From contig NZ_CP009285.1 in the NCBI RefSeq assembly GCF_000758665.1, positions 5,208,001-5,272,000 of the forward strand: DNA of 64,000 bases. The letters run 5' to 3'. This document shows, piece after piece, positions 26,576 to 35,314 of this stretch; position 1 is the stretch's first letter, and each line of letters begins with the position of its first letter. Source of the DNA: Paenibacillus borealis (lineage in GTDB: Bacteria > Bacillota > Bacilli > Paenibacillales > Paenibacillaceae). The notes beneath the pieces were generated by a model, which saw only the letters and a list, made by a program, of their open reading frames with translations, did no database searches and was not told where the DNA came from. The translations under genes were made by a program, and so were the position numbers.

Positions 26576-27442
26576 ATGTGTCAGCAACCATCCATTCCAC
26601 TTATCAATCATAATATCGTTTTTTATGGCGCAGGCTCGATGGCTGAGGCAATTGTGCGCGGAATGATCGCCCGGAACGTAGTTGAATCCGGTAAAATCAT
26701 CATGCTAAACCGCAGCAGCAGCGAACGTCTGGCCGAGCTGCGCAGCCGTTACGGCGTTCTGGGCTACAATGATCCCGAACAAAAAACAGAAGCTCTGCGT
26801 ACAGCACCTGTAATCGTCCTTGCGATGAAACCCAAGGATGCCGCAGAAGCATTACGTAATCTGGGCCCGCTGCTGTCGCCGGATCAGCTCGTGATTTCCG
26901 TGATTGCCGGACTGACAATCCGTACTATGCAGGGTCTGCTGGGTACACAACAGCCTGTAGTCCGCTCGATGCCTAACACCTCCAGCTCCATCGGCCTGGG
27001 TGCAACCGGCATAGCCTTCTCCAAGGAGGTTGACGAACCGGGCCGCCGAACAGCCCTTAATATCTTCGAGGCTGTCGGGTTAACGGCCGTTATCGATGAG
27101 GAGCGGATGGAAACCTTAACAGGGATTTCGGGCAGCGGACCGGCTTATATCTACTACATGATGGAGGCCATGATCGCCGCCGGCATCCGCGGCGGACTGC
27201 CGCTTGAGCAGAGCCGCGAGCTGACGGTTCAGACCGTGCTGGGAGCAGCGCGGATGGTACAGCAGACAGGCGAAGAACCGGCTGCGCTCCGCAAGAAGGT
27301 CACATCGCCAAACGGTTCTACCCAGGCAGCGATTGAAGTGTTAGAGCGCGGAGATTTCTTCGAAACGGTCATCTCTGCAGTTAGCCGCTGTGCCGAGCGT
27401 TCCCGTGAAATGGGCTCGGCTCTGGAGAAAGAGCTGCAATAA
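26576..27442 (+). CDS. proC: Pyrroline-5-carboxylate reductase
   Basis: ProC (288 residues) makes proline from pyrroline-5-carboxylate. It has a Rossmann NADPH motif (IVFYGAGSMAEAIVRGM, about residues 14-30), the central VVRSMPNTSSSIGLGATGI and the C-terminal substrate motif TGISGSGPAYIYYMMEAM and KKVTSPNGSTQAAIEVLE. The ATG lies behind AGGGGGACTACCAGCC. It is the last gene of the T-box-controlled operon, which completes proline synthesis from glutamate in one unit. Confidence 0.97.
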   Translation: MCQQPSIPLINHNIVFYGAGSMAEAIVRGMIARNVVESGKIIMLNRSSSERLAELRSRYGVLGYNDPEQKTEALRTAPVIVLAMKPKDAAEALRNLGPLLSPDQLVISVIAGLTIRTMQGLLGTQQPVVRSMPNTSSSIGLGATGIAFSKEVDEPGRRTALNIFEAVGLTAVIDEERMETLTGISGSGPAYIYYMMEAMIAAGIRGGLPLEQSRELTVQTVLGAARMVQQTGEEPAALRKKVTSPNGSTQAAIEVLERGDFFETVISAVSRCAERSREMGSALEKELQ

Positions 27443-27480
27443 TTCTTTTGAATTAGTACATGTCCATTATCCCCAACTCC

Positions 27481-27533
27481 ACAGCAAACAGCCCGCAGCT
27501 GCTTCCCCGAAGCAACTGCGGGCTGTTTGCTGT
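27481..27533. terminator. Large hairpin after proC
   Basis: An 18-bp perfect stem (27481-27498 with 27516-27533) separates proC from the convergent acetyltransferase gene, whose stop is at 27539. Inside it, GCTTC and GAAGC form a further short stem. T tracts are weak; it is taken as a bidirectional terminator. Confidence 0.8.
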
Positions 27534-27538
27534 ATGCG

Positions 27539-28345
27539 TTATCCCTTCCTGTGCTGCTCCATCCAGACCTTGGCCCAATCTGCCAATGACCTGAGTTCCA
27601 TTAATCTGACCTCCGCATTCCCCGCCCGGTGGACCTGCAGATTCACCGCCTGCTCATACTCCTGTCCTAACTGAACGAAATCACTGTCATCCACTGATTG
27701 TGTCGGGTAAGTTACCCACTTGCGGACACCATCCACCAAAAGAGCACTGCTCTCATTAACCATCTGCTTTCCCGGATAATCGGAACGGGTCTCGGCCAGA
27801 TGCAGAGATGTATTCTTGTCATGCCCAACGCCAATCAGAAGAATATGCCCGTTCAGCTGATACAATTTATCCAGCGGTGAACCGGCGCCAAAGATATTGC
27901 TCAGCTCATGGTTTGCTGTCAAATACTCCGCATGTTTGCCTACTGCTGCAAAAGAGCGGGCAGGATGCTCCGACCTTGCGGCTCCCGGCCATTTCCGGAA
28001 CATTTCAGCTACCACCCCCATCCCGATAGCCGGAGTAATTTCCTTGTCGTACGCAGGCCAGTGCTTACGAATGAGCGGCCACCACTCCACGGGCTCTTCC
28101 CAGTGCACCCCGGTCTGGGGATCGAGATTCTTCCAGGTCTGCGAAGGCATCATAAGGGTACCGTTCCCGCCGACAAGCTCCAGCAGCACACGGATTAATG
28201 TCTCTGCCCCGCCAATGACAAACCCCAGACTGCTGAGTGATACATGCACAATCAATTGCTGCCCTTCTTTAATCCCGCAGGCTCTCAACTGTTCTGCCAG
28301 TTCTTCCTTTGTCAGGATCTGCCTTGTTTCCTTATGTTCATTCAT
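27539..28345 (-). CDS. Aminoglycoside N(3)-acetyltransferase family protein (YokD-like)
   Basis: A 268-residue member of the AAC(3) family, which transfers acetyl from acetyl-CoA to the 3-amino group of 2-deoxystreptamine in some members. Visible motifs: VHVSLSSLGFVIGGAETLI (about residues 30-48), PSQTWKNLDP, ARSEHPARSFAAVG and HILLIGVGHDKNTSLHLAE (about 175-193). Chromosomal copies in Bacillales such as YokD share these motifs, and their natural substrates are uncertain; resistance is not implied. The ATG at 28345 was chosen because AAAAGGAGTGCAGAGC lies directly upstream. It appears to be a single-gene unit following the dnaD terminator. Confidence 0.88.
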   Translation of the reverse strand: MNEHKETRQILTKEELAEQLRACGIKEGQQLIVHVSLSSLGFVIGGAETLIRVLLELVGGNGTLMMPSQTWKNLDPQTGVHWEEPVEWWPLIRKHWPAYDKEITPAIGMGVVAEMFRKWPGAARSEHPARSFAAVGKHAEYLTANHELSNIFGAGSPLDKLYQLNGHILLIGVGHDKNTSLHLAETRSDYPGKQMVNESSALLVDGVRKWVTYPTQSVDDSDFVQLGQEYEQAVNLQVHRAGNAEVRLMELRSLADWAKVWMEQHRKG

Positions 28346-28382
28346 GCTCTGCACTCCTTTTCTTGGAACTCCATATATATAC

Positions 28383-28418
28383 AAAAAGACAACCCCGCAG
28401 TAAGCTGCGGGGTTGTCT
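28383..28418 (-). terminator. Intrinsic terminator of hbd-ackA-asnS-dnaD
   Basis: A 13-bp stem (GACAACCCCGCAG with CTGCGGGGTTGTC, loop of 4) followed by five T on the minus strand, about 70 bases after the dnaD stop. Confidence 0.92.
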
Positions 28419-28488
28419 CCGGTGTAAGCTGGAAAGCAGTGCCCTTGAGTTCAGTTCATTCTATGACAGGCATTGTAACGGTATGAGT

Positions 28489-29256
28489 TCATCTTCCGCC
28501 GCTGCGGAATTTCTGGGAATAGGCTTTGACATCCTGGGCATTCTTCACCCGGTTACGGGCCCATTCCAGCAGAATGCGGTCAATATAGCGGAAATGAACT
28601 TTCCCGGCGAAGACAGATTCCTTCAGCGCCAGCAGAATCAGCTCTTCAGGATACCGGTCCTCATCCACCCAGCCGGAAATAGACTCACATTCCATCGGAG
28701 ACAGCGGACGGCCGAATTCCTTCTCGAAAATACTGAACAGATTACGGCTATCCTCTGCTTCGTTGCCTGCCGGTGCGGCCGGCCGGCCATAACCGCCCTC
28801 CGGAGCAGGTGCACCGGAATAATGGGCGGAAGCCCGGGAACCCGGCTCAGTCTCAGCACGGCTGCGCTTCTCCTGCGAATTCTCCTGCGAGACTTCGGCC
28901 AGATAAGCACCGAGCTTGCCGTACAGTCCGGAGAAGTTGTAGCGCTCATAATGGATATCGCGCAGCTCGTCGTTGTCTCCGTCGATGCTGATGAAGCCTT
29001 CCTTCATGAGCTTCTGCAGCTCTCCGGCAATAACCGAGATACTGCGTCCGGTTACGGCCTGCAGCTCCTCAAGTGAAGGGAAATCAATTCCCTCCACTTG
29101 CCGGAACGAGAGCAGATGAATCAGCAGCATCGCCTCGCTGCCGGTCAGATTCAGCTTCCGGTAATATTTCAAGAGTGCATAAGGAATGACGGCCATTCCG
29201 TTCTCCAGGCCGAAAGCTACGCCTTCGCCCCAGGTATTCCAACCTTTTCCGTCCAT
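28489..29256 (-). CDS. dnaD: DNA replication initiation protein DnaD
   Basis: DnaD works with DnaB and DnaI in loading the replicative helicase at oriC and at restarted forks. The 255-residue protein has an N-terminal winged-helix oligomerisation domain (ALLKYYRKLNLTGSEAMLLI; FPSLEELQAVTGRSISVIAG) and a C-terminal DnaD/DnaB_2 domain (about 165-245; FSIFEKEFGRPLSPMECESI, GKVHFRYIDRILLEWARN). The linker (about 120-160) is long and rich in Ala, Gly and Glu, which accounts for the extra length against B. subtilis DnaD (232). The ATG at 29256 follows AAGGGGGCTTAAGT. It lies 23 bases after asnS. Confidence 0.94.
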   Translation of the reverse strand: MDGKGWNTWGEGVAFGLENGMAVIPYALLKYYRKLNLTGSEAMLLIHLLSFRQVEGIDFPSLEELQAVTGRSISVIAGELQKLMKEGFISIDGDNDELRDIHYERYNFSGLYGKLGAYLAEVSQENSQEKRSRAETEPGSRASAHYSGAPAPEGGYGRPAAPAGNEAEDSRNLFSIFEKEFGRPLSPMECESISGWVDEDRYPEELILLALKESVFAGKVHFRYIDRILLEWARNRVKNAQDVKAYSQKFRSGGR

Positions 29257-29279
29257 ACTTAAGCCCCCTTTGCCCATCC

Positions 29280-30575
29280 TTACGGGTAAAGACGGTACAG
29301 TGTACGAGGGAAGGCAATCGTTTCACGCACATGGTCGAGCCCGCAAATCCAAGCCACGGTACGCTCCAGCCCCAGACCGAAGCCGGAGTGAGGAACGGAA
29401 CCGTAAGTGCGGAGATCCATATACCATTTGTAAGTATCCATCGAAAGATTATGTTCCTTGAAACGGGCTTCCAGCAGCGCCGGATCGTCGATACGCTGCG
29501 ATCCGCCGATAATCTCCCCGTACCCTTCAGGAGCGATCATATCCGCGCACAGCACCACTTCAGGACGCTCAGGATGCGGCTTCATGTAGAAGGCCTTGAA
29601 CGAAGCCGGATAGTGGGTAATGAAGACCGGCTTGTCGCTCATTTCGGCAATTGCCGTTTCATGAGGTGCACCGAAATCATCGCCCCAGGCGATTTCATAG
29701 CCTTTCTCATTCAGGAACTTGATCGCATCGTCATAGGAAATACGCGGGAATGGCGCTTTGATGTTCTCCAGCTTCGAGACATCGCGGCCAACCGCTTCCA
29801 GCTCGGCACGGCAGTTCGTCAGCACAGACTGCACCACAAAGCTGATGAAATCTTCCTGCACACGCAGGCTTTCTTCATGATCCGTGAACGCCATTTCCGG
29901 TTCGATCATCCAGAATTCAATTAAGTGGCGGCGGGTCTTGGATTTCTCCGCACGGAAGGTAGGTCCGAAGGAATAGACGCGTCCGAGCGCCATTGCTGCA
30001 GCTTCCATATACAGCTGTCCGCTCTGGGTCAGGTAGGCATCCTCTTCGAAATACTTCGTATGGAACAGGTTGGTTGTTCCTTCAGCTGACGTTGGTGTCA
30101 GAATCGGCGGGTCAACCTTAGTGAATCCACTCTCATTGAAGAATTGCTGAACCGCGCGGATAATCTCCGCACGAATCACCATTACTGCCCGCTGCTTGGA
30201 AGAACGCAGCCAGAGATGACGGTGGTCCATCAGGAAATCGACGCCATGCTCCTTCGGAGTAATCGGATAATTCTCAGTAAGATGCAATACCTCTATACCA
30301 GTAACCGTCATTTCATACCCTGACTGGCTGCGGGGCTCTTCACGGATGATTCCGGTAACATACAGCGAGCTTTCCTGGGTAAGGCTCTTGGCATCATCCC
30401 AGACCTGCTCAGGCACTTCCGATTTCACCACAACACCCTGGATATAGCCTGTACCATCCCGAAGCTGCAGGAACTGAATTTTACCGCTGGAGCGCTTGTT
30501 GTTAACCCAACAGCCGATGACAACACTCTCTCCGACATGCTCATTCACGTTCTTGATTACACTCTTGTTAGCCAT
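29280..30575 (-). CDS. asnS: Asparaginyl-tRNA synthetase
   Basis: AsnS charges tRNA-Asn. The 431-residue class IIb synthetase has an N-terminal OB-fold (about 15-105; [20 protein letters not shown]), class II motif 2 ([20 protein letters not shown]) and motif 3 ([20 protein letters not shown], about 395-414). The order asnS-dnaD is kept from B. subtilis, but aspB, which normally precedes asnS, is absent and ackA stands there instead. AGAGGAGAGATCTTAGGC precedes the ATG. No T-box is present upstream. Confidence 0.97.
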   Translation of the reverse strand: MANKSVIKNVNEHVGESVVIGCWVNNKRSSGKIQFLQLRDGTGYIQGVVVKSEVPEQVWDDAKSLTQESSLYVTGIIREEPRSQSGYEMTVTGIEVLHLTENYPITPKEHGVDFLMDHRHLWLRSSKQRAVMVIRAEIIRAVQQFFNESGFTKVDPPILTPTSAEGTTNLFHTKYFEEDAYLTQSGQLYMEAAAMALGRVYSFGPTFRAEKSKTRRHLIEFWMIEPEMAFTDHEESLRVQEDFISFVVQSVLTNCRAELEAVGRDVSKLENIKAPFPRISYDDAIKFLNEKGYEIAWGDDFGAPHETAIAEMSDKPVFITHYPASFKAFYMKPHPERPEVVLCADMIAPEGYGEIIGGSQRIDDPALLEARFKEHNLSMDTYKWYMDLRTYGSVPHSGFGLGLERTVAWICGLDHVRETIAFPRTLYRLYP

Positions 30576-30596
30576 GCCTAAGATCTCTCCTCTAAT

Positions 30597-31805
30597 TTAG
30601 CCGTTAATTCCTTGCACAATACTGTAAGTATCACGTGCAATGACAAGCTCTTCGTTTGTCGGAACCACAAGCACCTGAACCTTGGAACCAGCCGTAGAGA
30701 TGCGGCGCGGATCGCCGGAGCGGACCTTGTTAGCTTCTGCATCCAGTTCGATTCCGAGGAACGTAAGATTGTTCAGTACTTTTTCACGCAGCAGGGAAGC
30801 ATTCTCGCCCACACCGGCAGTAAACACGATTACATCTACGCCGTTCATGGCAGCTGCGTAAGAACCGATGTATTTACGCAAACGGTACTCATACATTTCA
30901 AAAGCAAGTGTAGAATTAGCCTCGCCTTTCTCCGCACCGTCAATAATATCACGCATGTCACTGCTAACGCCAGAAATAGCCAGCAGTCCGCTGTGCTTGT
31001 TCAGCATGGAGTTCACTTCACCGACAGACAGTTCTTCCTTGTTCATCACATAAGGAACAATTGCCGGGTCAAGGTCACCGCTGCGTGTACCCATCATCAG
31101 GCCTTCCAGCGGAGTCATACCCATGGAAGTATCCACCGACACGCCGCCAGCAACTGCAGTCACGCTGGCACCGTTACCGATGTGGCAAGTGATAATCTTC
31201 AGTTCACCCAGCGGACGGTCCAGATAATCTGCAGCAGCTTTGCTGACGAAATCATGGGAGGTACCATGCGCGCCATAGCGGCGGACTTTATATTTGTTGT
31301 ACAGCACTCTCGGAATGGCATACATATAAGCCTTCTCAGGCATCGTCTGGTGGAAGGCAGTGTCGAATACAACTACCTGAGGCACACCCGGCATATTAAT
31401 TTCAGTCGCTGTAATCCCCATCATAGCAGCCGGGTTATGCAGCGGCGCAAGGTCAAACAGCTGGCGGATCTTCGTCTTCGCATCTGCATCTACAAGTGCG
31501 GAAGCCTTGAAGAATTCTCCCCCGTGTACTACTCGGTGTCCTACGGCATTGATCTCGTCGGTGGAGGCAATTACACCATGTTCCTTGTCAGTCAGACAAG
31601 CAAGCACTTTACGGATTGCCGTGTTGTGTTCGAGAATTTCGCTTACTTCGGTTACTTCCTGTTTGCCGGTTGGCTTGTGGTTCAGAATGGAGGAATCCAT
31701 TCCGATACGTTCTACCAGACCTTTGGCAAGTACAGATTCATCTGTCATATTGTACAGCTGGTATTTCAATGAAGAACTGCCGGAGTTAATAACTAAGATA
31801 TTCAT
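30597..31805 (-). CDS. ackA: Acetate kinase
   Basis: AckA (402 residues) interconverts acetyl phosphate and acetate with ADP/ATP. It shows NSGSSSLKYQLYNM at the start, the HRVVHGGEFF and DTAFHQTMPEKAYMYAIP motifs, HIGNGASVTAVAGG, and the C-terminal VFTAGVGENASLLRE. The ATG overlaps the stop of the dehydrogenase gene (ATGA), so the two are translationally coupled. It is followed after 21 bases by asnS. No phosphotransacetylase gene is in the window. Confidence 0.97.
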   Translation of the reverse strand: MNILVINSGSSSLKYQLYNMTDESVLAKGLVERIGMDSSILNHKPTGKQEVTEVSEILEHNTAIRKVLACLTDKEHGVIASTDEINAVGHRVVHGGEFFKASALVDADAKTKIRQLFDLAPLHNPAAMMGITATEINMPGVPQVVVFDTAFHQTMPEKAYMYAIPRVLYNKYKVRRYGAHGTSHDFVSKAAADYLDRPLGELKIITCHIGNGASVTAVAGGVSVDTSMGMTPLEGLMMGTRSGDLDPAIVPYVMNKEELSVGEVNSMLNKHSGLLAISGVSSDMRDIIDGAEKGEANSTLAFEMYEYRLRKYIGSYAAAMNGVDVIVFTAGVGENASLLREKVLNNLTFLGIELDAEANKVRSGDPRRISTAGSKVQVLVVPTNEELVIARDTYSIVQGING

Positions 31806-32674
31806 ACACGGTCACCATCCTTGTCATACTTGAAGAAGCCTTCGCCTGATTTCGCACCCAGTTGTCCTGCACGTACCATCTTCTTAAGAATTGTAGATGG
31901 ACGATACTTGAGTTCGCCGTATTCACGGAACATATTCTCAAGTGCAGCAAGAACGGAATCCAGACCGAAACGGTCTGCCATCTCCAGAGGCCCATTCTGG
32001 AACTGGTAGCCGATGCGCATAGCATCGTCAATATCTTCAGGAGAAGCGACACCTTCCTGTAGAACGTGCATTGCCTCGTTGATGAACAGACAAATGAGAC
32101 GTGAACTTACAAATCCCGGGGATTCATAGATCATTACGCCTTTTTTCTCAACGATCTCGTCAACAAAGGTTTTGGTGTCTTCAAAAGTGCTGTCGGAAGT
32201 TTTCAGTCCGCGCACGATTTCAACCAGATCAACCTTGCCTACAGGATGTATGAAGTGCATGCCGATTACGCGCTCCGGATACATTGTCGAGCTTGCAAGC
32301 TCAGTCAAGCTTAAAGTTGACGTGTTGCTGGCAAGGATAATGTGGCTCGGACACACCTGATCGAGCTGATTGAATACCTTCTGCTTCGCTTCCAGATCTT
32401 CTACGATGGTCTCAATAACCATATCGCAGGAGCTCAGTTCAGCAAAATGTGTCACTTTTTGGATACGGCTAAGAATCAGTTTCTTCTCCGCTTGGGTAAT
32501 GGCCCATTTCTCCAGCTGTTTGTCGAGACTCGTCTCGATCATTTCGTAGGAGTAGTTCAGTCTTTCTGCAGTTTTCTCCACCAGCATTACATCCAGGCCC
32601 TTGGCTGCCAGCATTTCAGCAATCCCTTGTCCCATTGTGCCACCGCCGATGACACCGATCTTTTTAAAATTCAT
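31802..32674 (-). CDS. 3-hydroxybutyryl-CoA dehydrogenase
   Basis: A 290-residue NAD(P)-dependent 3-hydroxyacyl-CoA dehydrogenase of the Hbd/MmgB type, which interconverts acetoacetyl-CoA and 3-hydroxybutyryl-CoA. It has the Rossmann motif KIGVIGGGTMGQGIAEMLAA (about residues 5-24), SNTSTLSLTELAS, the catalytic His in VIGMHFIHPVGKVDLVEIV (about residue 139) and FVSSRLICLFINEAMHVLQEG in the C-terminal dimer domain. AAAGGATGGAGACTTTTAA precedes the ATG. It starts an operon with ackA, asnS and dnaD. Thiolase or crotonase genes, the usual partners, are not near, so its pathway (fermentation, polyester or fatty acid) is open. Confidence 0.93.
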   Translation of the reverse strand: MNFKKIGVIGGGTMGQGIAEMLAAKGLDVMLVEKTAERLNYSYEMIETSLDKQLEKWAITQAEKKLILSRIQKVTHFAELSSCDMVIETIVEDLEAKQKVFNQLDQVCPSHIILASNTSTLSLTELASSTMYPERVIGMHFIHPVGKVDLVEIVRGLKTSDSTFEDTKTFVDEIVEKKGVMIYESPGFVSSRLICLFINEAMHVLQEGVASPEDIDDAMRIGYQFQNGPLEMADRFGLDSVLAALENMFREYGELKYRPSTILKKMVRAGQLGAKSGEGFFKYDKDGDRV

Positions 32675-32781
32675 TTAAAAGTCTCCATCCTTTCAGGTAT
32701 CTATACTTTTGTATTGTACCTTGTCTGTCGAAAAAAATATGTAGCCCGACATATAATAATATCTTAGCATGTCTGAAAAGT

Positions 32782-32816
32782 AAAAAAAAATAACCGGCAT
32801 AAAGAATTATGCCGGT
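32782..32816 (-). terminator. Intrinsic terminator overlapping the end of the FtsH-like gene
   Basis: Stem ACCGGCATA (32793-32801) with TATGCCGGT (32808-32816), then T-rich sequence on the minus strand. The 5' arm contains the last codons and the stop of the gene. Confidence 0.85.
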
Positions 32817-34309
32817 AAAAGGACACTGTCACGAAATTGACAACGAAATTGCTCTCCGGAGAGAACTTCTTCCTTCATTAAAATGTCAAGAGAGTAATCA
32901 AATACATTTCTTTGCTTATTAAGCAGGTCATTCGTGCGGACCATCAGCTCATCCAGAATTTTACTATTCTCTTTCATCAGCTCTTCAGTGGTTACCATTT
33001 GCAGATTCGCGATCCCGAGGGAGGTAAGTCCTGACTTCATCATCGTCTCCACTATATTCAGCGCCTGGTCAAAGTCTCCGCGTGAACCGGTACTGCGTCC
33101 GCCGTAATACATCTCTTCGGCAGCTGCTCCGCCCAGGGCAATCATGATCTGATTCTCCAGATAATCCTTCGTGTACAGATACTGCTCGGTCTGCGGATTA
33201 TGTCGTACATACCCGAGAGCTTGTCCGCGCGGAGTCAGGGTCACCTGGCTAACGCTTCCCGGACGAAGCAGTTCAGCCATAATAGCATGTCCCAGCTCAT
33301 GAATCGCTACCCGCTGTTTCTCCTCATGATTCGTTTCCCGGTCGGTCTTCTCACCCATCATCACTTTGTCAATGGCCATAGACAGATGACGTTGCTCTAC
33401 CTGGGTCAGATTCTCACGCATCATGTAAATCGCCGCTTCGTTCATTACGCTTTCCAGCTGTGCACCCGAGAAGCCATAAGCTTCCTCGGCGATTTTATCC
33501 AAACTTACCGTTTCATGCAGCGGTTTGTTCTTGGCATGCAGATCGAGAATTGACTTGCGGCCTTTCTTGTCCGGCATGTCAACCTGGATGTGACGGTCGA
33601 ACCGGCCCGGACGCAGCAGTGCAGAGTCAAGCATTTCCTTGCGGTTCGTTGCCGCTACCAGCAGAATGCGCGGGGTTTCATTGTTGTAAATCCCGTCCAT
33701 CTCGGTCAGCAGCTGATTAAGCGTCTGGTCATATTCCCGCTGCTGTCCGCCTTCACGCTTGCCGCCGATCACATCAATCTCATCGATAAAAATAATGGCG
33801 CTTTGCTTATTTTCCTTAAGCGCACGCGTGCGGGCATCCTTGAACAAGTCGCGGACACGTCCGGCACCGACACCGACATACATTTCCACAAACTCACTGC
33901 CTGATGCAGCCACAAAAACAGAGTTGGTATAATGTGCGGCAGCCTTGGCCATCAGCGTCTTCCCGGTTCCCGGAGGGCCTGTCAGCAGAATCCCCTTCAG
34001 CGGGCGAATCCCAAATTTACTGATTTCTTCATGCCGGATCAGGAAGTCCAGTGCTTCCCGCAGCTCCTGCTTAGCGTTGTCCTGGCCGCCGATTTCTTCA
34101 AAAGTAAGCTTGGACGGGCCATTCTTCTTGCGTTTCTTATCTGCGCCTGCATTCACCGTCAGACCGCCGCGGGCGTGGGCAATAAACAGGAGGGCAACAA
34201 CCATGCCGAAGGCAATAATTACAGGGAAAATATTAATCCCGACAAAAACCATAAAAATCAGCATCACCGGAACAAATCCGGCCAGGACTTCTTTCCAATA
34301 CTTAGGCAT
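32807..34309 (-). CDS. FtsH-like AAA+ zinc metalloprotease without outside domain
   Basis: A 500-residue membrane-anchored AAA protease related to FtsH but shorter (FtsH has about 640). Two hydrophobic helices (about 8-28 and 30-48) are joined by only a few residues, so the outside domain of about 75 residues found in FtsH is missing. The AAA domain has LTFEEIGGQDNAKQELREAL, Walker A GPPGTGKT (about 118-125), Walker B IIFIDEID and ATNRKEMLDSALLRPGRFDR. The protease domain has the zinc motif HELGHAIMAE (about 345-354). The ATG at 34309 follows GGGAGTG and lies 8 bases inside the end of the upstream gene. It probably degrades membrane or unfolded proteins, with the upstream protein as partner. 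Confidence 0.9.
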   Translation of the reverse strand: MPKYWKEVLAGFVPVMLIFMVFVGINIFPVIIAFGMVVALLFIAHARGGLTVNAGADKKRKKNGPSKLTFEEIGGQDNAKQELREALDFLIRHEEISKFGIRPLKGILLTGPPGTGKTLMAKAAAHYTNSVFVAASGSEFVEMYVGVGAGRVRDLFKDARTRALKENKQSAIIFIDEIDVIGGKREGGQQREYDQTLNQLLTEMDGIYNNETPRILLVAATNRKEMLDSALLRPGRFDRHIQVDMPDKKGRKSILDLHAKNKPLHETVSLDKIAEEAYGFSGAQLESVMNEAAIYMMRENLTQVEQRHLSMAIDKVMMGEKTDRETNHEEKQRVAIHELGHAIMAELLRPGSVSQVTLTPRGQALGYVRHNPQTEQYLYTKDYLENQIMIALGGAAAEEMYYGGRSTGSRGDFDQALNIVETMMKSGLTSLGIANLQMVTTEELMKENSKILDELMVRTNDLLNKQRNVFDYSLDILMKEEVLSGEQFRCQFRDSVLLPA

Positions 34310-34844
34310 TGTTCCACACTCCCATCGTGGCCGCCGCACGCGGCAGAATGATGAACTTACTCTCTGACCCGTTGCTCAGACTCACATACACGTTGTTGTC
34401 ATCAATTTCAGTTGTTGCTGTAACCCCGCTGTACTTGCTGTCTTGCACCTTCAGACCATCCAGCTTGGCAGGGATTAATGTATACTTCCGGCTCTCCATA
34501 GCTTCTGCTACAGAGAACATGGCTTTATCCCAATACTCATCCAGCAAAGCGCTGGAATTCTGTTCAACATCCAATTTTAGTGTCCGGCCATTGATAGCTG
34601 AGCTGCCCTCTTTGGATACATACTGCACCAGCTCACGTAATTTCGTTCCCGGCTGCAGATCAAGTTTCAAAGTAACCTCATTGCGTTTAATACTAATATG
34701 GGAATCCTTCACTCCCTCATAGGATGATACGAGCTTTTGCAGCGGCTCCTGCACGGCGAACTGACGATAGGAATACCAGCCCCCGAATAACAATGCAGCG
34801 GACAGCAGAGACGTTAGCAGTACAGGCATAAGACGCAGTTTCAA
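34302..34844 (-). CDS. Membrane-anchored protein paired with the FtsH-like protease
   Basis: A 180-residue protein with one N-terminal hydrophobic segment (LMPVLLTSLLSAALLFGGWY, about residues 5-24) and a soluble domain predicted outside the cell, made of alternating strands and helices (SHISIKRNEVTLKLDLQPG; DDNNVYVSLSNGSESKFIIL). No known family was recognised. The TTG at 34844 was taken as start because GAGAGGAGGA lies 6 bases before it; an ATG five codons later is less well placed. Its end overlaps the start of the protease gene by 8 bases, so the two are expressed together. It may replace the missing outside domain of the protease or act as adaptor; that is inference. Confidence 0.75.
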   Translation of the reverse strand: MKLRLMPVLLTSLLSAALLFGGWYSYRQFAVQEPLQKLVSSYEGVKDSHISIKRNEVTLKLDLQPGTKLRELVQYVSKEGSSAINGRTLKLDVEQNSSALLDEYWDKAMFSVAEAMESRKYTLIPAKLDGLKVQDSKYSGVTATTEIDDNNVYVSLSNGSESKFIILPRAAATMGVWNNA

Positions 34845-34923
34845 GAAACGTCCTCCTCTCAATGATGACCGAACATAAATCTATAATAAGACCAACCAGC
34901 GTGTCTAGCGCCCATCCGAGACT

Positions 34924-34943
34924 GACATGCTCTTAAGCATGTC
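34924..34943. promoter_or_regulatory. 20-bp palindrome, possible operator of the protease pair
   Basis: GACATGCT (34924-34931) and AGCATGTC (34936-34943) are perfect inverted repeats around CTTA, 80 bases upstream of the TTG start. No T tract follows, so an operator is more likely than a terminator. Confidence 0.4.
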
Positions 34944-35177
34944 TTGATACAAGTAGTAGTATATCATAGGTGTATATACGATTTTACATAAAAGTGTGAA
35001 TATATTTAAAATTTTTGATACTAATTTCTGGATGTTTCAGTAGATTATCTTTCTTATCGGCAAAAAATATGTACAGAATTAGCTTTGCCGTAAGGATAAC
35101 AGAGAAAGAGCGCCCTTAAGCATATAAATGCCTGCGGCGCTCTCTTTTGGATGATGTGGACATAGTGTTTCGGACTC

Positions 35178-35240
35178 AGATTCCGTTAATTGACCGATCA
35201 CACCCCATTTCGGGCTCAAATGAACAAGATAACGGAATCT
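35178..35240. repeat. 63-bp intergenic palindromic element
   Basis: AGATTCCGTTA (35178-35188) and TAACGGAATCT (35230-35240) form an 11-bp stem around a 41-base loop that contains CATTTCGGGCTCAAATG, itself partly self-complementary. CAGTCCGCTTC follows directly and recurs at 35291-35301. It looks like a genus-specific REP-type element; only one copy is in the window. Confidence 0.6.
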
Positions 35241-35314
35241 CAGTCCGCTTCGATGCCAGAATAGGCTTTTTAGAAGAAATAAGGGCTTCTCAGTCCGCTT
35301 CACTCCGCTTGAAT

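Larger units (their letters stand above)
34845..35314. other. 470-bp intergenic region with two palindromes
   Basis: No convincing gene is seen. It holds a 20-bp palindrome at 34924-34943 (GACATGCT, CTTA, AGCATGTC) upstream of the protease pair and a longer hairpin element at 35178-35240. The middle (34950-35080) is very AT-rich. Confidence 0.6.

Noticed and set aside
30612..31772. 386-codon open frame antisense to ackA
   Set aside because: Composition is unusual (many His and Asn), no ribosome site is present, and ackA is complete on the other strand.
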